Part shown: positions 23,343 to 30,014 of the stretch, piece by piece
How the letters are laid out: each line of letters begins with the position of its first letter
Position numbering within the stretch: the stretch's first letter is position 1
Assembly: GCA_002428415.1 (NCBI GenBank)
Contig: DIWI01000061.1
Span: 1 to 30,014, forward strand
Source of the DNA: Clostridiaceae bacterium UBA6110
GTDB lineage: Bacteria; Bacillota; Clostridia; Clostridiales; Clostridiaceae
Length of the DNA: 30,014 nucleotides
Direction of reading: 5' to 3'
Notes under the pieces: generated by a model
What the model was told of the DNA's origin: nothing
Database searches by the model: none
What the model saw: only the letters and a program-made list of their open reading frames with translations
Position numbers and translations under genes: made by a program

Positions 23343-24416
23343 ATGAGCGCAATAAAAGAGACATACAATGTACTCCCGAGGATTTCCTTCAGGTGGGTAA
23401 AGGCAAATCAGCTTGAGCTGGACAGCCTTGAAGTTGACACTTCGGTCCCATACGCATATGGGGCGATAAAGACTACTCTGGATGTTCTGGACCTGAATGG
23501 CCGTGACCTGGATATGCCTGAACATTTCAAGGGCGTAAATGAGAACATGGTAAGGCTTGCTGACAAGAGCAGCAATGCCGGACTCTATATGGAAGTAAAG
23601 GAGAACCTGTCAGCAAGCGTGGTAATTACACATAGGCTGCACTCTCTGAATCCTGTCCTCGTCGAAAAGAATATCATTGTCCTCAGGAAGGGCTCAAAGC
23701 TTGACCTGGTAATGGACTACAGCTCTGACGATTCAGTAACCTTCTCTGATATCCTTAACAAGATAGAGGTGGGTGAGGGAGCGGAGCTTAACATCATAAA
23801 GGTGCAGAGGCTTAATTCCTTATCCAGGCACCTGGAGTCAAGGTTCACCAAAGTAGCTCAAAAAGGCAGGGTCAACTACATATCCGTGGAAATAGGCGGT
23901 AAGGAAGCTGTCGTGAACTATATGACAGACCTTTCCGGAGACGAGTCAGAAGGGTATGTCAAGAATGTGTACCTTGGCTTCGGCGAGAGGATACTTGACC
24001 TTTCGCACCACATGAACCATATCGGGAAGAAGACTGTATCCGACATGATTTTCAAGGGAGCGCTGAAGGACACTTCAAAGAAGGTATTCAGAGGAACTCT
24101 TGATTTCAAGAGAGGCTCAACCCAATCGGTAGGTAATGAAGAGGAGTTCACGATACTCCTCAGTCCGAAAGTTAAGTCATTTGCTATCCCTCTCCTTCTC
24201 TGCAAAGAGGATGATGTCGTAGGAAACCACGCTGCAAGCGCAGGCCAGATTGATGAGGATAAGCTATTCTATATCATGTCCAGAGGTTTTTCAGAGGATG
24301 AGGCAAAGAGGATGATCGTTGAATCCTATATACGCCCAATAGTAGACCTGATACCGGTTGAAGAAATACGAGAGCTTGTCCTCGAAGCCGTGGACAGGGA
24401 GATAAAGGGTGAGTGA
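23343..24416 (+). CDS. sufD: Fe-S cluster assembly protein SufD
   Basis: A SufB paralogue that pairs with SufB in the SufBC2D complex. It has 357 residues; the N-terminal part is diverged, while the C-terminal beta-helix and helical tail are typical: KTVSDMIFKGALKDTSKKVF, FRGTLDFKRGSTQSVGNEEE and the end LFYIMSRGFSEDEAKRMIVE. His296 in DDVVGNHAASAG corresponds to the conserved histidine needed for cluster assembly in E. coli SufD, by eye. AGGAGGGAG precedes the ATG; the gene overlaps the sufS GTG start by eight bases. Confidence 0.92.
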   Translation: MSAIKETYNVLPRISFRWVKANQLELDSLEVDTSVPYAYGAIKTTLDVLDLNGRDLDMPEHFKGVNENMVRLADKSSNAGLYMEVKENLSASVVITHRLHSLNPVLVEKNIIVLRKGSKLDLVMDYSSDDSVTFSDILNKIEVGEGAELNIIKVQRLNSLSRHLESRFTKVAQKGRVNYISVEIGGKEAVVNYMTDLSGDESEGYVKNVYLGFGERILDLSHHMNHIGKKTVSDMIFKGALKDTSKKVFRGTLDFKRGSTQSVGNEEEFTILLSPKVKSFAIPLLLCKEDDVVGNHAASAGQIDEDKLFYIMSRGFSEDEAKRMIVESYIRPIVDLIPVEEIRELVLEAVDREIKGE

Positions 24417-25638
24417 GTTGAAGAACGTTCGCGAAGATTTCCCGATCCTAAGCCTGGAGATTAATGGCAAAAAGCTCGTATATTTCGACAATGCGGCAAC
24501 GACCCAGAGACCGCTGTCCGTAATTGATGCTGTAAGGAAGTATGACCTTGAGCAGAACGGGAATCCCCACAGGGGTTCCCATTACCTCAGCATCAGGGCC
24601 ACAGAGGTCTATGAGGGTACAAGGGAGAAGGTAAGGGCATTCATCGGCGCGAAGAGCTCCGATGAGATAATATTCACCAGGAACACCACAGAGTCCATAA
24701 ACCTTGTAGCCTACAGCTACGGGATGGAAACTCTGAAGTCTGGTGACAAGATTGTCATAACGATAGCCGAGCACCATTCCAACCTTGTTCCCTGGCAGCA
24801 GGTGGCTAAGGTGACAGGCGCAACCCTTCACTACATGTATGTGGATAAGGAAGGAAGGCTGCCTTTGTCAGAGCTTGAGAAGATCGATACTGACACGAAG
24901 ATCGTGGCATGCACCCATATGTCCAATGTCCTGGGAACCATTATGCCTGTAAAGGCGATAATAGATAAGGCCCATTCGGTTGGTGCCGTTGCACTCGTAG
25001 ATGGAGCTCAGTCTGTGCCCCACATGAAGGTGGATGTAGCTGAGCTTGGAGCGGACTTCTTCGCCTTTTCAGGGCATAAGCTGCTTTCACAGCTTGGGAT
25101 AGGGGTTCTATATGGCAGGAAAGAGCTGCTGAAAGCAATGAAGCCATTTCTGTTCGGAGGCGACATGATCGAATATGTCCTTGAGCAGGAAACCTCCTTC
25201 AATGAGCTTCCATACAAGTTCGAAGCTGGCACCCAGAACGTTGAGGGGGCCGCATCCCTTTCGGCAGCCATAGATTATCTGAATGACCTTGGCTACGGAG
25301 AGATTGCAAAGCAGGAGATGCTCCTGACGGAGCGTGCACTGGAAGGCATGAAGAAGCTGCCATACATCAATATTGTAGGACCGGTAGATTTGGCGGACAG
25401 GGGAGCTGTAATAAGCTTTACTGTTGAAGGCGTGCATCCGCATGATGTTGCGACCATACTTGACAGCTATGGCATAGCCGTCAGGGCAGGCCATCACTGT
25501 GCACAGCCTCTCATGAGGTATCTTGGCATACCGGCGTCCAACAGGGCATCATTCTCGTTCTACAATACTGCTGATGAGGTAGATTACTTCCTCGAAAAAC
25601 TTGGTGAGATAAGGAGGTGGATGGGATATGGAGCTTAA
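24409..25638 (+). CDS. sufS: Cysteine desulfurase SufS
   Basis: A PLP enzyme that removes sulfur from cysteine as a persulfide and passes it to SufU. It has 409 residues, with a GTG start at 24409 (GGGAG seven bases before); a TTG three codons later is an alternative. Motifs: YFDNAATTQRP, NPHRGSHYLS, IAEHHSNLVPWQ, ALVDGAQSVPHMKVD and Schiff-base Lys224 in AFSGHKLLSQLGIGVLYG. The catalytic Cys364 is in RAGHHCAQP. The loop after the lysine usually reads xxGPTGIG in this family; here it is LLSQLGIG, a departure worth noting. It overlaps sufD by eight bases and sufU by 11. Confidence 0.95.
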   Translation: MSELKNVREDFPILSLEINGKKLVYFDNAATTQRPLSVIDAVRKYDLEQNGNPHRGSHYLSIRATEVYEGTREKVRAFIGAKSSDEIIFTRNTTESINLVAYSYGMETLKSGDKIVITIAEHHSNLVPWQQVAKVTGATLHYMYVDKEGRLPLSELEKIDTDTKIVACTHMSNVLGTIMPVKAIIDKAHSVGAVALVDGAQSVPHMKVDVAELGADFFAFSGHKLLSQLGIGVLYGRKELLKAMKPFLFGGDMIEYVLEQETSFNELPYKFEAGTQNVEGAASLSAAIDYLNDLGYGEIAKQEMLLTERALEGMKKLPYINIVGPVDLADRGAVISFTVEGVHPHDVATILDSYGIAVRAGHHCAQPLMRYLGIPASNRASFSFYNTADEVDYFLEKLGEIRRWMGYGA

Positions 25639-26056
25639 CAGCCTTTATACCGAGCTCATACTGGAGCATAACTCGGACAAGAGGAACAAGCGGCTGCTTG
25701 AAGCCTTCACAAATGAAGAGAAAGGTCACAATCCCAGCTGCGGAGATGAGATAACAATTCAGGCAGAAGTAGTTGACGGATACCTGAAGGACCTTGGATA
25801 TACAGGGCATGGCTGCGCTATAAGCCAGGCTTCTGCATCCATGATGATCGATCTCCTGAAGGGAAAGAAGGTCGAAGAGGCTCTTGAGACCATAGAGGTG
25901 TTCCTCGGTATGATCAAGAGGGAGATATCCGACATGGATTACCTCGAGGAGACCCTTGAGGATGCATTTGCTCTCCAGAACATTTCAAACATGCCTGCAA
26001 GGGTGAAGTGCGCCGTGCTTGCATGGCATACTCTCAAGGAAGCGGTAAAAAAGTGA
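25628..26056 (+). CDS. sufU: Sulfur-relay/scaffold protein SufU
   Basis: A zinc protein that takes the persulfide from SufS in Gram-positive bacteria. It has 142 residues with the zinc ligands Cys38 and Asp40 in NPSCGDE, Cys63 in GHGCAIS and Cys128 in RVKCAVLAWHTL. The roughly 18-20 residue insertion between the central and C-terminal cysteines that separates SufU from IscU appears to be present. AAGGAGGTGG precedes the ATG inside the end of sufS. It is the last gene of the operon, followed by a strong terminator. Confidence 0.95.
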   Translation: MELNSLYTELILEHNSDKRNKRLLEAFTNEEKGHNPSCGDEITIQAEVVDGYLKDLGYTGHGCAISQASASMMIDLLKGKKVEEALETIEVFLGMIKREISDMDYLEETLEDAFALQNISNMPARVKCAVLAWHTLKEAVKK

Positions 26057-26064
26057 TAATTGTG

Positions 26065-26092
26065 GCGCAGGCTTTAGCCTGCGCTATTTTTT
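26065..26092 (+). terminator. Intrinsic terminator after sufU
   Basis: GCGCAGGC (26065-26072), loop TTTA, GCCTGCGC (26077-26084), then TATTTTTT. A strong GC-rich hairpin with a clear T-run. Confidence 0.9.
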
Positions 26093-26121
26093 AACAATAA
26101 GCATGAAATTTTAGCAATATA

Positions 26122-26135
26122 TTGACAATTGTCAA
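26122..26135. promoter_or_regulatory. Perfect 14-bp palindrome, candidate MarR/FabT-type operator
   Basis: TTGACAATTGTCAA reads the same on both strands. It lies about 30 bases upstream of the likely -10 box of the operon that encodes a FabT-like MarR regulator. Operators of this size and symmetry are usual for MarR-family dimers, so autoregulation is a reasonable inference. Confidence 0.5.
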
Positions 26136-26163
26136 ATTACAAAATCGCATTTGTATGTTAAGC

Positions 26164-26169
26164 TATAAT
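26164..26169 (+). promoter_or_regulatory. -10 box of the flavin reductase-PHP-MarR-phosphatase operon
   Basis: TATAAT with a weak -35 (AAAATC at 26141-26146). The start near 26176 leaves about 24 bases to the ATG at 26200. The poor -35 leaves the promoter assignment tentative. A second TTGACA, within the palindrome, is too far away to serve this -10. Confidence 0.45.
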
Positions 26170-26199
26170 CAGCATATATTTTAGAATCGGAGGTTGACC

Positions 26200-26709
26200 A
26201 TGGCAGTAGAATTTATAAGATACCTGGACAAAAGCTTGAAGTACCTTCACAGGCAGGGCGCATTCCTTACTGTAAAAGGAAAGGAAGCCACGAATGTGAC
26301 TACGATAAGCTGGGGAAACATCGGCTTTGAATGGGGAAGACCCATATTCACGATACTGATAAGGAAATCAAGGTATGCCCACGAGCTTCTGCAGGAAACT
26401 GACGAGTTCACGGTGTCCATACCAACGACTCCTTCAATGAAGAAGGCCCTGCAGGTATGCGGGTCCAAGACAGGAAGAAAGACCGACAAGTTCAAGGAAG
26501 CAGGAATAACTCAGTACCCGAGCAAGAACCTTGAGACTCCTGTGGTGAAGGAAGCTGACATATTTTATGAGTGCAGGATAGTCTACAGGCATAAGATAGA
26601 TCCGGACGTGCTTGGCGGGGACATAGACAAGACTTCATACCTTGATGGTGACTACCACGAGATATTCTATGGAGAGATAATCGGAGCGTACGGCAAGGAT
26701 GCTCTATAA
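26200..26709 (+). CDS. Flavin reductase-like FMN-binding protein
   Basis: A protein of the flavin reductase-like split-barrel family that binds FMN; in anaerobes such proteins serve as flavin reductases or electron carriers, and the partner is unknown here. From the ATG at 26200 it has 169 residues. A TTG six bases earlier lies too close to the GGAGG site to be the start. Family marks are KEATNVTTISWGNIGFEWGR, PIFTILIRKSRYAHELL and FTVSIPTTPSMKKAL. The end overlaps the PHP gene by 11 bases. It opens an operon with a PHP phosphatase, a MarR regulator and a histidine phosphatase. Confidence 0.85.
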   Translation: MAVEFIRYLDKSLKYLHRQGAFLTVKGKEATNVTTISWGNIGFEWGRPIFTILIRKSRYAHELLQETDEFTVSIPTTPSMKKALQVCGSKTGRKTDKFKEAGITQYPSKNLETPVVKEADIFYECRIVYRHKIDPDVLGGDIDKTSYLDGDYHEIFYGEIIGAYGKDAL

Positions 26710-27505
26710 GGATATTTATTTCGACACGCACTGCCATACGGAGTTCTCGTTCGATTCGAGCATGAGCATCGAGGGTGCGATAGCAAAGGCTGCATCTCTT
26801 GGTATCGGGCTTGTCACAACAGAGCACGTTGACCTTAACAACATGGATGTGGGCGGATTTGAGATAAATTTCGATATTGACAGTTATTTCAGGGAATATG
26901 CCAGGAGGAGAGGGGAGACCCTCCTTCTTGGCATTGAGACTGGAATTGACATGGATAACATCGCCAGGAACAGGTGGATGATAGAAGACCACCCATTCGA
27001 CATGGTCATAGGCTCAATGCATTCCATGAGGCTTCTTGATGTTTCAAGACCTTCTGACTTCAGGGAGATGACCGCAGCAGAGTTCTACAGGGATTATCTG
27101 AAGGAAACCGCAAGGACTGTTGCGGCAAATCCATTCATTGACACCCTTGCCCATCTTGACTATCCGAGCAGATACCTGAGGCTGTCACCAAGAAACGTGA
27201 GATACCCGGATGCGAAGGAAGAGTTCGATGAACTCTTTAATGTCCTCGTATCAAACGATATAACACTTGAACTGAACCTCAGGAGACCCCTTAATGGTGA
27301 TGTCCTTGCGAGCCTCAGAAGTATAATGGAAGGCTACAGGAGCTGTGGGGGAAGGTTTGTGACGCTAGGCTCTGATGCGCACAACACAGACCAGATCGGT
27401 GCGAATTTCAGGGAAGGACTTGCGCTCTTAAAAGAGACAAGGCTTGCCCCCTGCACATATCAGGAAAGGACCAGGATACTTCATTCTGGCTGGGATAGAA
27501 TATGA
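26699..27505 (+). CDS. PHP-domain phosphatase, histidinol-phosphatase-like
   Basis: A metal-dependent phosphoesterase of the PHP superfamily. The 268 residues match the length of HisJ-type histidinol phosphatases. The metal-binding set is visible: His11 and His13 in DTHCHTEFS, Glu-His in TTEHVDL, Glu in GIETGID, His in IGSMHSMR, His in LAHLDYPS, and Asp-x-His in LGSDAHNTD. No other histidine-synthesis gene is nearby, so the true substrate could be another phosphomonoester. The start overlaps the upstream gene by 11 bases; its ribosome site is weak, suggesting coupled translation. The stop overlaps the MarR start as ATGA. Confidence 0.85.
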   Translation: MLYKDIYFDTHCHTEFSFDSSMSIEGAIAKAASLGIGLVTTEHVDLNNMDVGGFEINFDIDSYFREYARRRGETLLLGIETGIDMDNIARNRWMIEDHPFDMVIGSMHSMRLLDVSRPSDFREMTAAEFYRDYLKETARTVAANPFIDTLAHLDYPSRYLRLSPRNVRYPDAKEEFDELFNVLVSNDITLELNLRRPLNGDVLASLRSIMEGYRSCGGRFVTLGSDAHNTDQIGANFREGLALLKETRLAPCTYQERTRILHSGWDRI

Positions 27506-27954
27506 ATAATTCGAAGCAGGTATTAAATGAGCTGCTTGTTGACCTGTTCAACAACATACTCAGAATAGAAGAGCGAGCGCTTCAGGACATAGAAGGGCAT
27601 GATTTGTCGGTCACTGAGATGCATACTCTTGAGGCTATAGGAACCGAGGGAGAAAGGTCCATGTCAGAGGCGGCAAAGAAGCTCAACATAACAGTTGGCA
27701 CGCTGACCACAGCAATAGCAAAGCTTATGGCAAAGGGCTACGTAGAAAGGCGAAGGACTGATGAGGACAAGAGGGTTGTTCTTGTAAAGCTCACTGAAAA
27801 AGGCAGGCTTGCAAACCAGGTTCATGAGAGGTTCCATGAGGAGATGATCAAGGCTACCCTTGAGCAGCTCGGCCCTGATGAGGAAGAGATACTCAGGAAG
27901 TCCCTTGAGAAGCTTACTGACTTCTTCAAGGAGAAGTATGAAACCAAAGGGTAA
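27502..27954 (+). CDS. MarR-family transcriptional regulator, FabT-like
   Basis: A 150-residue winged-helix DNA-binding dimer. The recognition region MSEAAKKLNITVGTLTTAIA is followed by the wing GYVERRRTDEDKRVVLVKLT and a C-terminal dimer helix. The run LFNNILRIEERAL near residue 15 and TEMHTLEAIG closely recall FabT, the repressor of fatty-acid synthesis in streptococci. No fab gene is in the window, so its targets here are unknown; the 14-bp palindrome at 26122 upstream of its own operon is the first candidate. Its ATG overlaps the PHP stop by four bases. Confidence 0.88.
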   Translation: MNNSKQVLNELLVDLFNNILRIEERALQDIEGHDLSVTEMHTLEAIGTEGERSMSEAAKKLNITVGTLTTAIAKLMAKGYVERRRTDEDKRVVLVKLTEKGRLANQVHERFHEEMIKATLEQLGPDEEEILRKSLEKLTDFFKEKYETKG

Positions 27955-27981
27955 TACGATTTTGAAGGTGAGTTATGAGTT

Positions 27982-28593
27982 ATGGAAATCCTATTTGTAA
28001 GACATGGGGAGACTGAGGCCAACAGGACCAATCTCTTCTATGGGAGACTGGATTACAGCCTGACTCCCACAGGATGCGAGCAGGCAAAGAAGGCTGGAAA
28101 CCTTATTAGAATGATGAACTTTACACCTGACAGGATAGTAGTATCAGGTCTAAAAAGGACACATGAGACGCTGAATGCTATGGGATTCTCCATGGATGAA
28201 GCTGAAATCGAGCCAAGGCTTGACGAACGGAGTCTTGGAGCCCTGGAAGGCATGACCTTTCCTGAGATATCCATCAGGTATCCGGATCTCTTTGAGAGCT
28301 GGGACAATGACTGGCTGGATTTTTCACCTGACGGTGGAGAAAGTCAGAGGGAGTTCTCGGGCAGGGTAAGGAATTACCTGGAGGAGCTGAAATCAGAGGA
28401 CCATAAGCCGGACAGGATCCTTATTGTCACACACGGAGGCACCATGAAGACCATCATCTCCATAATCCTTGGTGATGTGTCCTACCGCTTCAACCAGCTT
28501 GAGATCTACAACTGCTCCATTCTGAGGGTGAGGCTCACAAGGGACGGCCTGAAGGTGGACGCGTTATACAATGTGGTAGATTTTGACATTTAG
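27982..28593 (+). CDS. Histidine phosphatase family protein (phosphoglycerate mutase-like)
   Basis: A 203-residue acid phosphatase or mutase-like protein. The catalytic motif is RHGETEAN with His8 as phospho-acceptor; Arg in SGLKRTHET, Glu in LDERSLGALEG and the second His in VTHGGTMK complete the active site. Length and the LGALEG motif fit the CobC/PhoE-like branch better than true glycolytic mutases. AAGGTGAG stands nine bases before the ATG at 27982. It is the last gene of the four-gene operon, 27 bases after the regulator, and is followed by a terminator. The substrate is not determined. Confidence 0.88.
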   Translation: MEILFVRHGETEANRTNLFYGRLDYSLTPTGCEQAKKAGNLIRMMNFTPDRIVVSGLKRTHETLNAMGFSMDEAEIEPRLDERSLGALEGMTFPEISIRYPDLFESWDNDWLDFSPDGGESQREFSGRVRNYLEELKSEDHKPDRILIVTHGGTMKTIISIILGDVSYRFNQLEIYNCSILRVRLTRDGLKVDALYNVVDFDI

Positions 28594-28603
28594 TGAATAT
28601 AAG

Positions 28604-28642
28604 CACCGGAATCATGTATCAGTGATTCCTGGTGTTTTTTTT
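28604..28642 (+). terminator. Intrinsic terminator after the histidine phosphatase gene
   Basis: CACCGGAATCA (28604-28614) pairs with TGATTCCTGGTG (28623-28634) with one bulged base, followed by an eight-T run. Confidence 0.88.
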
Positions 28643-28698
28643 CATTTTTCCATGCGATTGACAAAAAATATGAATTAATCACAGGTATCGTTTACAAA

Positions 28699-28716
28699 TT
28701 TGACATAAATATCAAA
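28699..28716. promoter_or_regulatory. Imperfect palindrome upstream of the livK-like gene
   Basis: TTTGACATAAATATCAAA is an 18-base imperfect palindrome (seven of nine pairs), about 90 bases upstream of the promoter of the next gene. It shares TTGACA and TCAA arms with the palindrome at 26122. The region around it is AT-rich and holds no gene. Confidence 0.25.
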
Positions 28717-28804
28717 CCGACAACCACTATTTTGCTCTCATTTGATATCGTCATTTTTTACAGGGGTTTTCTTCAATAATGTTAACAGGAAATTAATTTT
28801 ACTA

Positions 28805-28833
28805 TTGATATTGCGATTCTTAACTGGTATATT
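28805..28833 (+). promoter_or_regulatory. Sigma-A promoter of the livK-like gene
   Basis: TTGATA (28805-28810), 17 bases, TATATT (28828-28833), with TGG directly before it forming an extended -10. The leader is about 23 bases and contains AAGGTG. Confidence 0.7.
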
Positions 28834-28862
28834 AAAGCTATTATTTCAAGGAAGGTGACAAA

Positions 28863-30014
28863 ATGAAGAAAAGATTATTTGCAATATTAACTGTTGCAGC
28901 TCTTTCAACAGCACTTCTCGCGGCATGTGGAGAGAAGGCACCAACAACACCTACAACCGCCCCTGAGGTCAAGGAATTCAAGATAGGCGGAATAGGACCA
29001 CTCACTGGCGGAGCAGCTACCTACGGACAGTCCGTTAAGGAAGGCGTGGAGCTATATGTCAAGGAGATCAACGCCAAGGGCGGAATCGACGGCAAGACCG
29101 TAAAGGTAGTCTTCGAGGATGACCAGGCAGACGGAACAAACGCAAGCAATGCATTCAACAAGCTAGTCGAGAATGACAAGGTTGTTGGAATAGTAGGAGC
29201 AGTCACTTCAGGTGCGGCTCTTGCAACAGGCCCTAAGGGAACACAGTCAAAGATACCTATGGTATCCCCTAGTGCTACCGAGCCAACCGTAACAAAGGTC
29301 GGCGGAGAATACATGTTCAGGGTATGCTTCATAGATTCATACCAGGGAGTAGCCCTTGCTAACTACAGCATAGACACGCTGAAGAGCACAAAGGCAGCCG
29401 TACTTTACAATGTTGGATCAGACTACTCAAAGGGTATCGCTGATGCATTCAAGACTAACTACGAGTCAAAGGGCGGAAAGGTTGCAGAATTCCTTACATA
29501 CAACGACGGAGACAAGGACTTCAGCGCACAGCTCACAAAGATAGCAGCAGCAGGAGTTGACGTACTCGTTCTTCCTGACTACTACACAACTGTTGGACTT
29601 ATAGCAAAGCAGGCAAGGAACTCAGGCATAGATGCACAGCTTCTCGGTGGAGATGGCTGGGAATCTGCAGAGCTCTTCACAATCGGCGGAGAAGCGGTTG
29701 AAGGCGCAAGATTCGTTACTCACTATTTCTCAGGCGACGAGGCTGCAGTTGTTGCAAACTTCGTAAAGCAGTTCGAGGCAGAATACAAGAAGGCTCCGGA
29801 CACATTCTCAGCTCTTGGATATGATGCAGCGAAGGTTCTTCTTTCTGCTATAGATGCAGCAGACTCACTTGACGGTGCTAAGATACAGGCGGCACTCCTT
29901 AAGTCGAAAGTAGAAGCCGTTACAGGCACTCTGTCATTCGATGCAGACAGAACCGCTGTCAAGGGCGCAGTTATAGTTGAAGTTGAGGATGGAAAGCTCA
30001 AGCTCGTAGACAAG
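28863..30014 (+). CDS. livK: Branched-chain amino-acid-type ABC substrate-binding lipoprotein, 3' end missing
   Basis: A type I periplasmic-binding-fold protein of the LivK family, anchored outside the membrane. It reads open from the ATG at 28863 to the last base: 384 codons and no stop. The usual length is about 370-400, so only the last few residues are probably lost. The signal ends in lipobox LLAAC with Cys22, followed by a Thr/Pro tether. Family marks are IGGIGPLTGGAATYGQSVKE, VKVVFEDDQADGTNASNA, PMVSPSATEPTVT and FRVCFIDSYQG. The permease genes livH/livM and ATPase genes livG/livF would be expected just past the window edge. Substrate specificity within the branched-chain/amide group is not resolved. 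Confidence 0.93.
   Translation, partial: MKKRLFAILTVAALSTALLAACGEKAPTTPTTAPEVKEFKIGGIGPLTGGAATYGQSVKEGVELYVKEINAKGGIDGKTVKVVFEDDQADGTNASNAFNKLVENDKVVGIVGAVTSGAALATGPKGTQSKIPMVSPSATEPTVTKVGGEYMFRVCFIDSYQGVALANYSIDTLKSTKAAVLYNVGSDYSKGIADAFKTNYESKGGKVAEFLTYNDGDKDFSAQLTKIAAAGVDVLVLPDYYTTVGLIAKQARNSGIDAQLLGGDGWESAELFTIGGEAVEGARFVTHYFSGDEAAVVANFVKQFEAEYKKAPDTFSALGYDAAKVLLSAIDAADSLDGAKIQAALLKSKVEAVTGTLSFDADRTAVKGAVIVEVEDGKLKLVDK

Noticed and set aside
1..30014. CRISPR arrays, defence islands, prophage or intact transposons
   Set aside because: No regularly spaced repeats, no integrase, transposase or nuclease genes; nearly all genes are core metabolism or transport with consistent codon use.

Overview
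The window reads as ordinary chromosome of a low-to-moderate GC Bacillota, most likely an anaerobic, amino-acid-using Clostridia relative. This rests on strong AGGAGG-type ribosome sites with some TTG/GTG starts, AGG/AGA as the dominant arginine codons, lipoprotein solute-binding proteins, many intrinsic terminators, a sufCBDSU cluster with the Gram-positive scaffold SufU, and a FabT-like MarR regulator. The genus is not determined. No rRNA, tRNA, CRISPR array, intact insertion sequence or phage module was seen.

Layout. (1) 1-5087, minus strand: an operon for a PotABCD-type ABC importer (potB-potC-potA-potD order) ending in adenine deaminase, which runs off the left edge. It has a good sigma-A promoter with a palindrome at the expected transcription start. 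(2) 5267-8520, plus: ftsK/spoIIIE then pgsA, closed by a 16-bp-stem terminator. (3) 8521-9168: about 650 bases with no recognisable gene. (4) 9169-9551: a small GlsB/YeaQ-like membrane protein as a single-gene unit. (5) 9686-12110: a polar amino-acid ABC importer (binding protein, permease, ATPase) with a terminator-like hairpin after the binding-protein gene. (6) 12126-12340: a promoter-led intergenic stretch that can fold into nested hairpins. (7) 12395-16728: argCJBD, the acetyl-cycle part of arginine biosynthesis, with operator-like sequences at its promoter. (8) 19534-16813, minus: a tightly coupled operon of a two-subunit ThrE-type exporter, a small Cse60-like protein, a HAD phosphatase and a DUF1648 membrane protein. 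(9) 19656-21047: glyA. (10) 21085-26092: sufCBDSU for Fe-S cluster assembly. (11) 26122-28642: a four-gene operon of a flavin reductase-like protein, a PHP phosphatase, a FabT-like MarR regulator and a histidine phosphatase, preceded by a perfect 14-bp palindrome. (12) 28805-30014: a LivK-type binding lipoprotein, cut by the right edge.

Functionally the window holds three ABC uptake systems (an uncertain substrate linked to adenine deaminase, polar amino acids, branched-chain-type amino acids), one amino-acid exporter, arginine synthesis, serine/glycine C1 metabolism, Fe-S assembly, and DNA translocation/phospholipid synthesis. I found no clearly new large system. The most promising leads are the PotD-like protein that appears to lack the polyamine-binding residues while its operon carries adenine deaminase, the palindrome plus MarR operon at 26.1-28.6 kb, and the foldable stretch upstream of argC. 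All positions were worked out by eye; family assignments come from recognising motifs, not from database searches.
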